DNA of 64,000 nucleotides from CALBTQ01 sp036725605 (lineage in GTDB: Bacteria; Lernaellota; Lernaellaia; Lernaellales; Lernaellaceae), in assembly GCA_036725605.1 (NCBI GenBank), contig DAIMDW010000024.1:39976-103975 (forward strand). The letters run 5' to 3'. Under the pieces are notes generated by a model. That model was given only the letters and a program-made list of their open reading frames with translations. It was not told the DNA's origin and searched no databases. Positions 8,073 through 17,187 of this stretch are shown piece by piece. Made by a program: the position numbers and the translations under genes. How positions within the stretch are numbered: position 1 is the stretch's first letter; every line of letters begins with the position of its first letter.

Positions 8073-9182
8073 ATGCAGTTCACCATCACCAAAGATGAGT
8101 TCCTGCGCGGCTTGTCGCGCACGCAGAGCGTGATCGAAAAGAAAACCACGTTGCCGATTTTGTCCAACGTGTTGATCGAAGCGGCCGGAGCGGCGGTGAC
8201 GTTGGTCGCCACCGATTTGGAAGTCGGCGTGCGCGGTATGTGTGAAGCGGAAGTGGGCAAAGAAGGCTCGATCACCGTGCAGGCGAAAAAGCTTTACGAA
8301 ATCTGTCGCGAGTTGGACAGCGACGTCATTTCGTTCAAAGCGATGCCCAACGATTGGGTGGAAATCAGCGGCGGAAATTTTTCTTCGAAGATCGTCGGAC
8401 TGTCGGCCGAGGATTACCCGGTGCTGCCTTCGACCGAAGGCGCGATGGAGTTCACTATCAACGGTCAGATTCTGGCCGAGATGATCGATAAAACGCAGTT
8501 CGCCATCAGCACGAACGAAACGCGCTATTACCTGAACGGCGTGTTTTTCGTCACCGTCAACGGCAATCTGCGCATGGTCGCCACCGACGGTCACCGCATG
8601 GCGTTGTGCGAAAAAGAACTGCCCGCGGGCATCGACGCGACGATCGACCCGGGCATCATCATCCCGAAAAAGGGCGTGATGGAACTGCGTAAGCTGTTGG
8701 CCGAAGGCGAAGGCGACGTCGTGTTCGGCGTGAAGGAACGCAACATCTTCGTGCGCCAGGGCGGCACGGAATTGATCGTGCGGCTGATCGACGGCGATTA
8801 CCCCGATTACGAACAGGTGGTGCCCAAGAAGAACGACAAGATCGTCACCATCTCGCGCGACAAGCTGTTCTCCGCGCTGCGGCGCGTGTCGATCATGGCC
8901 ACCGAACTCAACAAGGGCGTGAAGGTCAGCCTGGGGCGCGGTTCGCTGGAAATCAGTTGCAAGAACCCGAACCTCGGCGAAGCGGTCGAGCAGGTGCAGG
9001 CCAATTACGAAGGCGCCGAAATGGAAATCGGGTTCAACGCGCGTTATATCCTCGATTCGCTGGGCGTGCTCAACGACGAGGACGTCATTCTGGAAATGGC
9101 CGACGGGCTGTCGCCGTGCACGATCAAGACGCCGAGCGACCAGGGTTACCTGTCGGTGGTTATGCCGATGCGCCTGGAATAG
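8073..9182 (+). CDS. dnaN: DNA polymerase III sliding clamp (beta subunit)
   Basis: The beta clamp encircles DNA and tethers polymerase III and other replication or repair proteins. The 369-residue length and the three-domain repeat fit the family. Recognisable stretches are the start QFTITKDEFLRGLSRTQSVIEKKTTLPIL, the central DGHRMALCE, and the C-terminal VVMPMRLE tail. The terminal MPMRL element is the conserved end that shapes the peptide-binding pocket. An AGGAAAAGG ribosome site precedes the ATG. recF and gyrB do not follow; the next gene is a small lipoprotein. Confidence 0.97.
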   Translation: MQFTITKDEFLRGLSRTQSVIEKKTTLPILSNVLIEAAGAAVTLVATDLEVGVRGMCEAEVGKEGSITVQAKKLYEICRELDSDVISFKAMPNDWVEISGGNFSSKIVGLSAEDYPVLPSTEGAMEFTINGQILAEMIDKTQFAISTNETRYYLNGVFFVTVNGNLRMVATDGHRMALCEKELPAGIDATIDPGIIIPKKGVMELRKLLAEGEGDVVFGVKERNIFVRQGGTELIVRLIDGDYPDYEQVVPKKNDKIVTISRDKLFSALRRVSIMATELNKGVKVSLGRGSLEISCKNPNLGEAVEQVQANYEGAEMEIGFNARYILDSLGVLNDEDVILEMADGLSPCTIKTPSDQGYLSVVMPMRLE

Positions 9183-9207
9183 TCCGGCGAAGGCGGAACG
9201 GATCGTC

Positions 9208-9576
9208 ATGAAAAAATGGTTGTTGCTTACGGCGCTGCTGCTTTCGGCGGCGCCTTTTCTATTCTTCGCGGCCTGCGATCACGAGGACCTGCTGGATAAC
9301 GACGACGGCCTGGGGTACACCGGCGACGTCGGCGAAGCGTGCGACATCAATTGCTACGAGCTGTGGTGCAAGAGCGACGACTTCATCGAATGCCGTTCGC
9401 AGTTTTGCGTCGGCTCACAAAGCGACACCTATTGCACGCAACCCTGCGATATCGACGGTGAATGCCCCATCGGCTATTCCTGCACCGAGGAATGCGACGA
9501 CGCGGTCGCAAAGGATCCCGTTTGCGTCAAGGACGAGGATTTTGAACTGCTGCAGGAAATGGACTACTGTCCCTGA
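9208..9576 (+). CDS. Small cysteine-rich lipoprotein
   Basis: A 122-residue exported protein. An N-terminal hydrophobic signal ends in a lipobox (FFAAC, Cys 23), followed by an acidic linker and a compact region with about a dozen cysteines (CDINCYELWC, CTQPCDIDGECPIGYSC, CTEECDD). The spacing resembles small disulfide-knotted, EGF-like secreted modules. The function is not recognised. It lies 25 bp after dnaN in the same direction and may be read through from it. The ribosome site is weak. Confidence 0.7.
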   Translation: MKKWLLLTALLLSAAPFLFFAACDHEDLLDNDDGLGYTGDVGEACDINCYELWCKSDDFIECRSQFCVGSQSDTYCTQPCDIDGECPIGYSCTEECDDAVAKDPVCVKDEDFELLQEMDYCP

Positions 9577-9711
9577 CCTTAAAAAATATTTTTCCAACAA
9601 AAATTCGTTTGAATTTCGGTCCTGGACGCACTACGTTAATAGCGAGATTGGACACCGCTGCAAGCCGATGCTCTTTATCCGGGTTCGGGGCGCCCGTAAT
9701 CGGAGGCCGGC

Positions 9712-11031
9712 ATGCAGACACAAAGATGGTCGGGTTTTTTTATCGCTTTCGTAGTTTTGTTGTCGTTGTCGCTTGCGTGTGGTGATGACGACGATTCCTC
9801 CGACGATGATGATTCCACAGACGACGATACCTCTTCCGGCGATGATACTTCCGATGATGATGTTGTCGATGACGACGGCGTGGACGACGATACATCTCCC
9901 GACGACGACACATCTCCCGATGACGACACAACTCCCGATGACGATACGATCGACGATGACACGGATGATGACGATGATGATGACGATGACGACACCGGTC
10001 CGACCGAGTTGATGATCATCGGGAAAGACAGCGACGGCGTGCCGTTCAGCCTACGCCAAACGGAAGACGACTGGGTGCAGGAGTACATCGGCTCGGGCAA
10101 AAAAAGTAATCCCGGTCCGTTGGGATCGTCCTTCTTCTACAAAGGCCGCCGGGGTTGGGCGGCGTTGAATTACTGTGGAGCCTCCACCTTCGGCTACGAT
10201 CTTTACGTTTACGATCCGGAAATGGGCTGGATGCCGGACACGACGCATCAAGAGCCCGCCGACGATCTGAACGCTTTCTCCCTGTTCGCTCCGAGTTATG
10301 ATTCCTTCTGGTTGACGGCGGTCAATTACGGACACGTCTATCTCAATTTTTCCATCTGGTCCTATGAGAACGGCGCGCCGGTGCAATATGCGCCGGAGAC
10401 CAACGGCTACATGTACATGGACTTCACCACGGCCGACAATGGATATTTTGTGGGCGCTAAGTGGTTTTTATACGGCTTTGCCGGTCATTGGGACGGAAGC
10501 GAAATCAGTTCGGTGCCCATGCCGACGGGTTACGAAGACGGATTGTTCTGGGCGTTGAAGCTTCTGGGTGACCATACCGGTGTTTTCATGTGGGCCGCCA
10601 ACGATGGGAGTTCCACCGAACTGTTCACTTTGCGCGACGACAGTTGGAGCATTGTGCCGACGCCGGTGGGGTGCACCGTACCGGGCAAACCCAACAATGT
10701 TCTGGCCGGCGACGGTGATCTTGATTATTTTATTATGCCGACCGTTTATGGTCCGCAACCGACGACGCTGTGGGAATATCGCGATAGCCGATGGCGCTGT
10801 CGCGAGATGGACGGAAAAGTGTTTATCGCTTCGGTGTTGGTGTTGCGCAACGGACGGGTTTTTATGATGGGCTACAAGGAGGGTCTGGATCTGAAACTTT
10901 ACGAGGTGTTCGCCAACCGGATCGACGAAATTGCGCTGCCGGAAATCGACATGGCTCCGCTCTGTCTGCATGCGATCGGCCCCGAGGCGCCCAGGTACAG
11001 TCCGTGCAATGTGATCACCGAGCCTTTCTGA
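9712..11031 (+). CDS. Asp-rich lipoprotein, tandem paralog A
   Basis: A 439-residue exported lipoprotein. The signal peptide ends in LSLACGDDDD, with the lipid-bearing Cys at about 23. It is followed by about 75 residues of Asp/Ser/Thr repeats (DDDTSPDDD type), then a globular part starting ELMIIGKDSDGVPFSLRQ. The globular region has recurring Trp/Tyr/Gly-rich segments and beta-strand patterns that suggest a propeller-like fold, ending in a conserved AIGPEAPRYSPCN. It is clearly paralogous to the next gene. A GGAGG site lies five bases before the ATG. The function is unknown. Confidence 0.8.
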   Translation: MQTQRWSGFFIAFVVLLSLSLACGDDDDSSDDDDSTDDDTSSGDDTSDDDVVDDDGVDDDTSPDDDTSPDDDTTPDDDTIDDDTDDDDDDDDDDTGPTELMIIGKDSDGVPFSLRQTEDDWVQEYIGSGKKSNPGPLGSSFFYKGRRGWAALNYCGASTFGYDLYVYDPEMGWMPDTTHQEPADDLNAFSLFAPSYDSFWLTAVNYGHVYLNFSIWSYENGAPVQYAPETNGYMYMDFTTADNGYFVGAKWFLYGFAGHWDGSEISSVPMPTGYEDGLFWALKLLGDHTGVFMWAANDGSSTELFTLRDDSWSIVPTPVGCTVPGKPNNVLAGDGDLDYFIMPTVYGPQPTTLWEYRDSRWRCREMDGKVFIASVLVLRNGRVFMMGYKEGLDLKLYEVFANRIDEIALPEIDMAPLCLHAIGPEAPRYSPCNVITEPF

Positions 11032-11073
11032 CTTGGTTGATGAAAGGAAAAACCGTCACACCCGGAGTTAACC

Positions 11074-12333
11074 ATGAACTTGATCAAATGGTTGAGCGTT
11101 CTGGTGTTGTTCATTGCTTTGCTTTCACTCGCGTGCGGCGATGATGACGACTCTTCCGACGATGACTCTGTCGATGACGACACCGATGACGATGACTCTG
11201 TCGATGATGATACGACCGATGACGACTCTACCGACGATGATGACGACGATGACGACGACACCTCTCCCGACGACGACACCGGCGACGATGACGGCGAAGC
11301 GACCGAACTGTTGGTCATCGGCGAAGACGGCAACGGGGCGGGCTTCAGTCTGCGTCGGCAGTCGGACGGTTGGTTGCGCGAGAATTTTCCCGCTCAGGGC
11401 ATCGCCAATAGTTTCCTGGGGCCGTCATTTTTCCTGGCGGGCCGGACGGGTTGGCAGGCGATTAATGTCGCCTACAGCCTGACGCTGGATTATCGGTTGC
11501 TGGTTTACGATCCGCAGAACGGTTGGTCGCTCGACGCCGCGCACCTGCCTCAACAAGATTCTTTTAACGTGTCGGCGTTGTTCGCGCCGGAAGCGGACAA
11601 CCTTTGGGCGGCGACGGCTTCCTTTACCTTCGGGAATTTCATCTTCGCGCTGTTGTCGTATGTGGACGGCGAACCGACGGCGATCGCCCCGGCGACCAAC
11701 GGTTACATGTTCATGGACTTCACCCGGCCCGACAATGGTTATTTTATCGGTACATATTGGATGGAGGCGGCGATCGTCGGTTATTGGAACGGTCAGACAA
11801 TGAGCCGGCTGGAAGTGCCGGCCGGGTATGAAGAGGGATTGTTCTGGTCGCTGATGACGGTCGGCGACAACGAGAGCCTGATTTTCTTGACGGAAGGCGA
11901 GTGGCTCGACAGCACGCTGCTGCATCTGCAGAACGGTCAGTGGTCGGTGGTGGGAGCGCCGGCGGGCTGCGCTGATCCGGGCACGATCATCGCGTTTTCG
12001 TACGGCCACAACCGGGACGCGGAAACGGGCTACGCGATCGTGCCGACCTACCGTCAAGGCAAAACCGATGCGCTGTGGGAGTGCCGCGCCGGGCAATGGT
12101 CTTGCCGCGAACCGCAACAGTCGATCCATGTGGTTTCCTCGCTGGTGCTACGCGACGGGCGGGTGTTCGTGCTGGGCACGAGCGCGGGCAACGCGGTGTT
12201 GTACGAAGTGCTGGCCGATCGCCTGGAGGAGGTGGAACTGCCCAACGTCGACCTGAAACCGCGTTGCCTGCAGGCCATCGGTCCGCTGGCGCCGAAGTAC
12301 AATGCCTGCAACAAATTTTTTCTCCATCAGTAA
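11074..12333 (+). CDS. Asp-rich lipoprotein, tandem paralog B
   Basis: A 419-residue paralog of the preceding gene, 42 bp downstream. It has the same lipobox and acidic start (LSLACGDDDD), a similar Asp-rich linker (to about residue 75) and the same globular fold. Shared landmarks are ELLVIGEDGNGAGFSLRRQ, YMFMDFTRPDNGYF, YEEGLFWSL and the C-terminal AIGPLAPKYNACN. The pair arose by tandem duplication and has diverged well beyond recent copying. It is probably displayed outside the cell. No enzymatic motif is recognised. Confidence 0.8.
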   Translation: MNLIKWLSVLVLFIALLSLACGDDDDSSDDDSVDDDTDDDDSVDDDTTDDDSTDDDDDDDDDTSPDDDTGDDDGEATELLVIGEDGNGAGFSLRRQSDGWLRENFPAQGIANSFLGPSFFLAGRTGWQAINVAYSLTLDYRLLVYDPQNGWSLDAAHLPQQDSFNVSALFAPEADNLWAATASFTFGNFIFALLSYVDGEPTAIAPATNGYMFMDFTRPDNGYFIGTYWMEAAIVGYWNGQTMSRLEVPAGYEEGLFWSLMTVGDNESLIFLTEGEWLDSTLLHLQNGQWSVVGAPAGCADPGTIIAFSYGHNRDAETGYAIVPTYRQGKTDALWECRAGQWSCREPQQSIHVVSSLVLRDGRVFVLGTSAGNAVLYEVLADRLEEVELPNVDLKPRCLQAIGPLAPKYNACNKFFLHQ

Positions 12334-12454
12334 TTCCCGCGGTCCGGCGGCTGGTCCGTCGTCACGCCTTGCGTTTTTTCTGATGGTATGAAAACATGCC
12401 GATTCTTGTTCGGTGAATGGGGAACAATTTATCACTACGTGTAAGGAGGAAGTC

Positions 12455-14413
12455 GTGCGACTCAATCGTTTATTGCTCATCCTGATCGCCATCTTCATGA
12501 TCGGCGGAATGCTGGGCTGCCAGCAGGGCGGGAAATTTGAGCCGTACACCCAGGACCGGGTGAAACTGACCGACGCCGACCGTGACGCGCTGGTCGCCGC
12601 CGCGCGCGGCTATCTGACGCAGGACGGCTTCGATCCGAAGGGTCTGTCGGAAACGCTGACGAAGAAATACAACAAAGACGTGTTCGTCACGGCCTTCGCG
12701 CCGCGCACCGCGTTCATCCGCGCCCATGCGCAGAAAGACTCCGTCGCCGCGTCGCTCAAGGCGGCTTGCGCCGAGTTGAAAAGCGACGCCGGTTTCAAGA
12801 GCCGCTTCAAGGATCAGATGTCCGATACGCGCATCGCCGTGCACGTGATCGACAACGTGACGCCGCTGACCACGCGTCGCATCGCGCGGCTGCGGCGGAT
12901 CGTCGAGCCGGGGTACCACGGTCTGGTCGTCGAACATCTGGGCAAACGCACTTTCCAGCTCGGCGAAGACGTGGTCTTCAACGGTTGGGGCATGAAAGGC
13001 TTCAACGACAAGGACCGCGTGATGGGCAAAAAGCTCACCCGGCTGTGCCTGGATAAAATCCGCCGCGAAGCCAAGATGACCAAAGAGGAGTTCAACGAGG
13101 CGCCGCTGTCGTACTTCACCACGCACGCGATGGTCGAGGTCGAGCCCAACGGCAAAGCGGTGGAAACCTACCGCGCGATGATTCTGCCGCCGCGCAAACT
13201 GTCGCGCAAAGACGCGCTGGAAGCCGCGTGGCTGGCCGCCGGCCACCTGGCGATGCACACCGATCCCGAAGGCCAGATGGGCTATCACTATCGGCCGATT
13301 CCCGACAAGTTCACCAACGGCTACAACATCGTGCGGCACGCGGGCAGCGTGTGGGGCCTGTTCGGCGCGTACAAGGCGACCGGCGACGTCACGTTGTTGG
13401 AAGCGGGCCGGCGCGCGCTGGATTACCTCAGCCACTCGATCGTTGTGCCGCCGGAAAACAAGGACATCGCGTTCCTGGATTACAAGGGCCGCGCCTACCT
13501 GGGCACCAACGCCCTGGCCGCGATGAGCCTCTGCGAGATTCCGCAGGAGCTGCTCACGCCCGAGTGGAAAGCCAAGCGCGAGATGTTCGGCAACGGCCTG
13601 ATGGCCTTCCAGGTGCCCGACGGTCGGTTCTACAAGAGCTGGGACGAGGTCAAAGCCGGCGGGCCGGTGCCCGATCCGCAGCCGCGCTACTTCCCCGGCG
13701 AGGCGTTTTTGGCGTACATGAAACTCTACGAGCAGGACCAACAGGACAAGTGGCTCAAAGCGGCCAAGCTGTGCGCCGACTGGCAGATCGACGATTACAA
13801 CAAGAATCCCAAGCAGCAGCCCGACGCGTGGGTCGTGCAGGCGCTGTGCAAACTGTATCGCTACACGAAGGACGAGCGCATTCCCGACGTCGTCTGGAAG
13901 ATGGTGAACTGGCATTTCCGCCACCAGTGGGGCATGCCGGAAAAGACCACCAAGCTGCCGTATGAGGATTACTTCGGCGGCGCGGACAACGCCACCCCGC
14001 CGCGCTCGACGCCCACCAGCGCGCGCAACGAGGCGAATGTCGAGGCGTGGCATCTGGCCGTGCTGCTGGGCAACAAGGAAATGGCCGACAAGCTCAGCGA
14101 GTCGGTGCAGTCGGCGATCTGGCACAACATCGCCGACCAGTTCCGTCCGGCCAACAGCTACTGGACGCGCCGGCCCGACCGCGTGCTCGGCGGTATTCGC
14201 GGCTCGCTGATCGCCAATGACATCCGCATCGATTACAACCAGCACTTCCTGTCCTCGGCGATCAACGCGTTGGAGTTGTTCGAGCAGGCCAACGGCGACG
14301 GCGAATTCGGTCCGTTGTCCAACGGCAAAATCCTGGACGTGTACAAGCTGGGCATCGCGCCCGACGAAGCGGCTAAACGCCTGACCGGCGCCACCGCGGC
14401 CGAAGCTCAATAA
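12455..14413 (+). CDS. Lipoprotein with AMMECR1-like domain and (alpha/alpha)6-barrel domain
   Basis: A 652-residue lipoprotein. GTG 12455 is chosen because an AAGGAGG site lies five bases upstream and the signal peptide then starts cleanly and ends in the lipobox MLGC; the upstream ATG at 12413 would prepend an unsuitable segment. Residues about 40-240 resemble the AMMECR1 fold in layout, but the usual RGCIG core is not seen, so this is tentative. Residues about 250-630 are repeated helical hairpins with Trp/Tyr-rich motifs (HYRPIPDKFTNGYNIVRHAG, ARNEANVEAWHLAVLL), like six-hairpin glycosidases or epimerases. It is possibly a polysaccharide-acting periplasmic enzyme. A terminator follows. 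Confidence 0.65.
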   Translation: MRLNRLLLILIAIFMIGGMLGCQQGGKFEPYTQDRVKLTDADRDALVAAARGYLTQDGFDPKGLSETLTKKYNKDVFVTAFAPRTAFIRAHAQKDSVAASLKAACAELKSDAGFKSRFKDQMSDTRIAVHVIDNVTPLTTRRIARLRRIVEPGYHGLVVEHLGKRTFQLGEDVVFNGWGMKGFNDKDRVMGKKLTRLCLDKIRREAKMTKEEFNEAPLSYFTTHAMVEVEPNGKAVETYRAMILPPRKLSRKDALEAAWLAAGHLAMHTDPEGQMGYHYRPIPDKFTNGYNIVRHAGSVWGLFGAYKATGDVTLLEAGRRALDYLSHSIVVPPENKDIAFLDYKGRAYLGTNALAAMSLCEIPQELLTPEWKAKREMFGNGLMAFQVPDGRFYKSWDEVKAGGPVPDPQPRYFPGEAFLAYMKLYEQDQQDKWLKAAKLCADWQIDDYNKNPKQQPDAWVVQALCKLYRYTKDERIPDVVWKMVNWHFRHQWGMPEKTTKLPYEDYFGGADNATPPRSTPTSARNEANVEAWHLAVLLGNKEMADKLSESVQSAIWHNIADQFRPANSYWTRRPDRVLGGIRGSLIANDIRIDYNQHFLSSAINALELFEQANGDGEFGPLSNGKILDVYKLGIAPDEAAKRLTGATAAEAQ

Positions 14414-14436
14414 GCACAACCTCGATAGACAAAAAA

Positions 14437-14466
14437 GGGCGGTCCGAAAGGGCCGCCCTTTTTTAG
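14437..14466 (+). terminator. Rho-independent terminator
   Basis: A GC-rich stem (GGGCGGTCC / GGGCCGCCC with loop GAAA) is followed by a run of six T. It lies 24 bases after the stop codon of the preceding lipoprotein gene. Confidence 0.9.
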
Positions 14467-15000
14467 TTATGAGTAGCAAGTTATTAGTTATGAATTGATG
14501 GAATACTACTTATTTACAGCCTCGGTGGCACTGATACGCCGAGCGAAGAGAGGCTTATCAGTGTTTATATACATACTGTTATGCTCGTTCACGTTGTTCG
14601 CTCGCAAAACAGTGCCACCCGACATATAAGCAAACACTGATAAACTCGCTCGCGTCGCTCGCTCGTGTATCAGTGCCACCAATTATGACTCCGGCGTCAG
14701 CCCGGGGTGAGGGCGAAACCTTCGTTCGATGGCACTGATACGCCGAACATAGAGTGTTTTGCCGGATGCCGGACCCAGATCCTGAAACCGGTTCAAGATG
14801 ACATTTTCACCTTGTCATCCTCGGACTCGACCCGGGGATCTGGCGGCAATGAGCAAAGACGCCCGCGCGCGGCCCTGCCGCGCCGGCCGAGGCTTCACAC
14901 AATGACGGAAAATATAGGTCCGGGGATTATCCCTGGCGACCGCCCTTTTCTTGTCGGCGCGGGCGATTTATCTTTGCAGGAAACCGGTGTGAGGATGTTC
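14467..15000. repeat. Intergenic mosaic of dispersed hairpin repeats
   Basis: No gene is seen. Three repeat types sit side by side. First, TGGCACTGATA/TATCAGTGCCA palindromic units occupy 14524-14740; the segment 14575-14620 is an inverted near-copy of 57550-57595. Second, 14765-14851 has the GATCC-TGAAAC-GGTTCA / GTCATCC-GGACTC-GACCC pattern of common dispersed elements. Third, 14880-14938 is a diverged inverted copy of the 71-bp repeat found at 2372 and 4816. The region ends with the leader of the next gene. Confidence 0.65.
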
Positions 15001-15390
15001 ATGCGTGGTGTCGCGATCATTGCCTTGTTGGCGTTGCTTGCCGGATGCGCGGCCGGGCCGATGGTGCCCGGCGTGGGCGGCGTGGCGCAGCAAAACGACG
15101 AAGCCCGCCAAAAGATGCTGATCATCCGCCAGGCGCTGGAGCAGTACAAGCGCGACAACGGCCGCTACCCGACCACCGGGCAAGGTCTGACCGCGCTGCT
15201 CATGCCGCCGCCGACCAACGAGCGCGCGCTGGGCTATCGCGCGGCCGGGTATCTGCTGAACGACCGCACGCTGGTCGATCCGTGGGGCTGGTCGTTCCGC
15301 TATGTGTGCGACGACGGCTTTTTCTACCAGTTGTATTCGGTGGGCCCCGACGGCCAAATGGAAACGGCCGACGACGTGTCGTTGCGCTGA
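15001..15390 (+). CDS. Lipoprotein with GspG-like (major pseudopilin) C-terminal domain, copy 1
   Basis: A 129-residue protein whose body matches the C-terminal part of type II secretion major pseudopilins: an ALEQYKRDNGRYPTTGQGLTALL helix and loop, then VDPWGWSFRYVC and a final SVGPDGQMETADD calcium-loop-like segment. The N-terminus is not a prepilin leader but a lipoprotein signal ending LLAGC. ATG 15001 is preferred (GAGG six bases upstream); 14995 is an in-frame alternative, and the much longer frame from 14707 runs through repeat DNA. It may be an anchored subunit in a pilin-like or secretion assembly. A paralog follows. Confidence 0.75.
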   Translation: MRGVAIIALLALLAGCAAGPMVPGVGGVAQQNDEARQKMLIIRQALEQYKRDNGRYPTTGQGLTALLMPPPTNERALGYRAAGYLLNDRTLVDPWGWSFRYVCDDGFFYQLYSVGPDGQMETADDVSLR

Positions 15391-15456
15391 CCCTTGAAAT
15401 TTTTCTAAAATAATAATATATAACGCCAGGCTTCTCATTTTTGGAAAGGGCAAACG

Positions 15457-15915
15457 ATGGTGGTGCGCCGTTATCGGAAGAAGTTGTTTTTCGTTTTGGC
15501 GTTGTTCGCGTTGGCGGCCTGTTCGCCCGGGGCCGCCACCAGGGCGATGTTTTCCTGCGCCGCCGTGGTGGACGAGGACGCGCTGGCCGGCTTCGACCAA
15601 GCCAAGTTCGAGGTGGCGCAGCTCACCTTGGGCAAAATGGACAAAGCGTTGCGGGAGTACATGAAAGACAACGGGGGCGCGCCGACCACGGAACAGGGCC
15701 TGGAGGCATTGTTGTCGCCGCCGACCGTCGGCCCGCCGGCGCCGCATTATCGGGCGGGCGGCTATTGGGCGGAAAAGAAAATCCCGCACGACCCGTGGGG
15801 CAACGCGTATCAGTACTTGTGTGACAGCGGCTTCATCTTCGTTTTGTTCTCACGGGGACCCGACGGCAAGAGCGGAACCCGGGACGATATCGTCGTTGAT
15901 TCCCACAAGTATTGA
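15457..15915 (+). CDS. Lipoprotein with GspG-like C-terminal domain, copy 2
   Basis: A 152-residue paralog of the preceding gene. The lipoprotein signal ends in ALAAC. A helix with MDKALREYMKDNGGAPTTEQGLEALL, then HDPWGNAYQYLC and SRGPDGKSGTRDD reproduce the GspG fold and its conserved DPWG and GPDG landmarks. No prepilin peptidase site is seen and no other type II secretion gene is nearby. A GGAAAGGG-like site precedes the ATG. Anchoring by lipid rather than by the pilin helix sets this pair apart from true pseudopilins. Confidence 0.75.
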   Translation: MVVRRYRKKLFFVLALFALAACSPGAATRAMFSCAAVVDEDALAGFDQAKFEVAQLTLGKMDKALREYMKDNGGAPTTEQGLEALLSPPTVGPPAPHYRAGGYWAEKKIPHDPWGNAYQYLCDSGFIFVLFSRGPDGKSGTRDDIVVDSHKY

Positions 15916-15930
15916 TTCTGGAAGAATCGC

Positions 15931-16494
15931 TTACTTCATTGTCAGGCGCGAGCCCGATTCGGCGACGATCGTGTAGCCGTCGTCCAGGACGCGGTACTTG
16001 ATTTTGCGCAGGGTCAGCGGGTCGGTGTTGAACGCCGCCTCGACGTTGAGGAAATTCTGCTGCCGGCTGAAGCGGAACCACTGCAACTGCCCCGCCTGTT
16101 CGCTGACGGCGATTTTTTTGCCGAGCTTGGTCGGCATTTTTATATCGTGACGCTCCAGGTCGGCGGGCGCGTCGAAAACGTAATTGAACGACTCGATCTC
16201 TTTGCCTTGCTTTTCGTTGGGCTCTTTCCAGACGCGGCTGATGTCCAATACGGCCAGCACCCGCACGTTGCTGCGCGTGATGCGCACGTGGCCGGTTTCC
16301 TTCGGGGCCAGCACCAGCAGGATTTCGCCGCCGGAGTAACCCACCGTGGGGTTGAGGACCTGGGCGATCACCGGGGCCATGTCGAGGCCGCCTTGTTCGA
16401 TTACTTCCATTTCCTTTTTCTGGCAAGCCGTCAGGGCGAGCGAGAAAACGACGAGAACCACCAGCAACGGGCGAATCGCAGCGAACAGTTTCAT
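15931..16494 (-). CDS. Lipoprotein of unknown function
   Basis: A 187-residue protein, convergent with the pseudopilin-like gene. The signal peptide ends in the lipobox LTAC (Cys at about 24) followed by QKKEMEV, without the poly-Asp start seen in other lipoproteins of this window. The rest is probably mainly beta-strand (GGEILLVLAPKETGHVRITRSNVRVLAVLDI). No family is recognised. The stop codons of the two convergent genes are 15 bp apart, with only a weak 6-bp hairpin between them. Confidence 0.6.
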   Translation of the reverse strand: MKLFAAIRPLLVVLVVFSLALTACQKKEMEVIEQGGLDMAPVIAQVLNPTVGYSGGEILLVLAPKETGHVRITRSNVRVLAVLDISRVWKEPNEKQGKEIESFNYVFDAPADLERHDIKMPTKLGKKIAVSEQAGQLQWFRFSRQQNFLNVEAAFNTDPLTLRKIKYRVLDDGYTIVAESGSRLTMK

Positions 16495-16708
16495 GGCGCC
16501 GACTGCCTTTCCGGTTTGAGAGTAAAGTTGCCCAGGGCAAACTGTAAGGATTTACCGGCGAATGTCAATAACCCTAACATCTTGATATTCAAAGCCAAAC
16601 GATGTGCGTTCGCTTGACAGGCTTCGGCGCGGCCTTACCTTTGCCTTACGTGGCCGCCCTTGGGGGAGGCAAGAAAAGATAGCAACTGAAAAAAAAGGAA
16701 ACCAAGCC

Positions 16709-17167
16709 ATGGCCATCATCCGCAAAAACGAGAGCGCGTCGGACAACGAGCGTTGGGCGCGTCTGAACGAACGAGAATGGAACGGTTACCGTCGCAGCGG
16801 CCTGCCGGGCGACGCTTACCAAGAGGAACTGACCGGCTGTTGCTGTCCGGTCGCGGACATCTACGAAGACGACAACAGTGTTCGGTTGTCGATCGAGCTG
16901 CCCGGCCTGAGCGAAAACGATGTGAAGGTCGAGCTGGAAAACAATATCCTGACCATCGTCGGCGAGCGCCAGGCGCCCGACGAAGACGAACTGCGGCGCT
17001 TCAACCGCCTCGAACGCTGCTACGGCGAGCTGTCGCGCACCTTCACTGTCGGTCCGATGATCGACCAGTCGGCCATCGATGCGACGATGGAAAAAGGCGT
17101 GCTGATCGTCACGCTGCCCAAGCGCGAAGAGAGCAAGGCCAAGCAGATCGAAGTCAAAGTGCAATAG
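16709..17167 (+). CDS. Small heat-shock protein, Hsp20/alpha-crystallin family
   Basis: A 152-residue ATP-independent holdase chaperone. The alpha-crystallin domain runs from about residue 50 (PVADIYEDDNSVRLSIELPGLSENDVKVELENNILTI) to the conserved A-x-x-x-x-GVL element (ATMEKGVLIVTLPK, near 130-143), and the chain ends in a short charged tail. The N-terminal 48 residues are polar and variable, as usual. ATG 16709 has an AAAAGGAA site upstream. A perfect -35-like TTGACA occurs at 16614-16619, but no convincing -10 follows. Confidence 0.93.
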   Translation: MAIIRKNESASDNERWARLNEREWNGYRRSGLPGDAYQEELTGCCCPVADIYEDDNSVRLSIELPGLSENDVKVELENNILTIVGERQAPDEDELRRFNRLERCYGELSRTFTVGPMIDQSAIDATMEKGVLIVTLPKREESKAKQIEVKVQ

Positions 17168-17187
17168 CCGTCGCGACGGCGGCCAAG

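Noticed and set aside
12470..14479. Open frame of 669 codons on the minus strand opposite the AMMECR1-like lipoprotein gene
   Set aside because: Antisense shadow with low-complexity composition; it also runs through the terminator of the real gene.
14707..15000. N-terminal extension of the first GspG-like protein
   Set aside because: The extension would translate dispersed repeat DNA and bury the lipoprotein signal; a start at 15001 gives a clean signal peptide.
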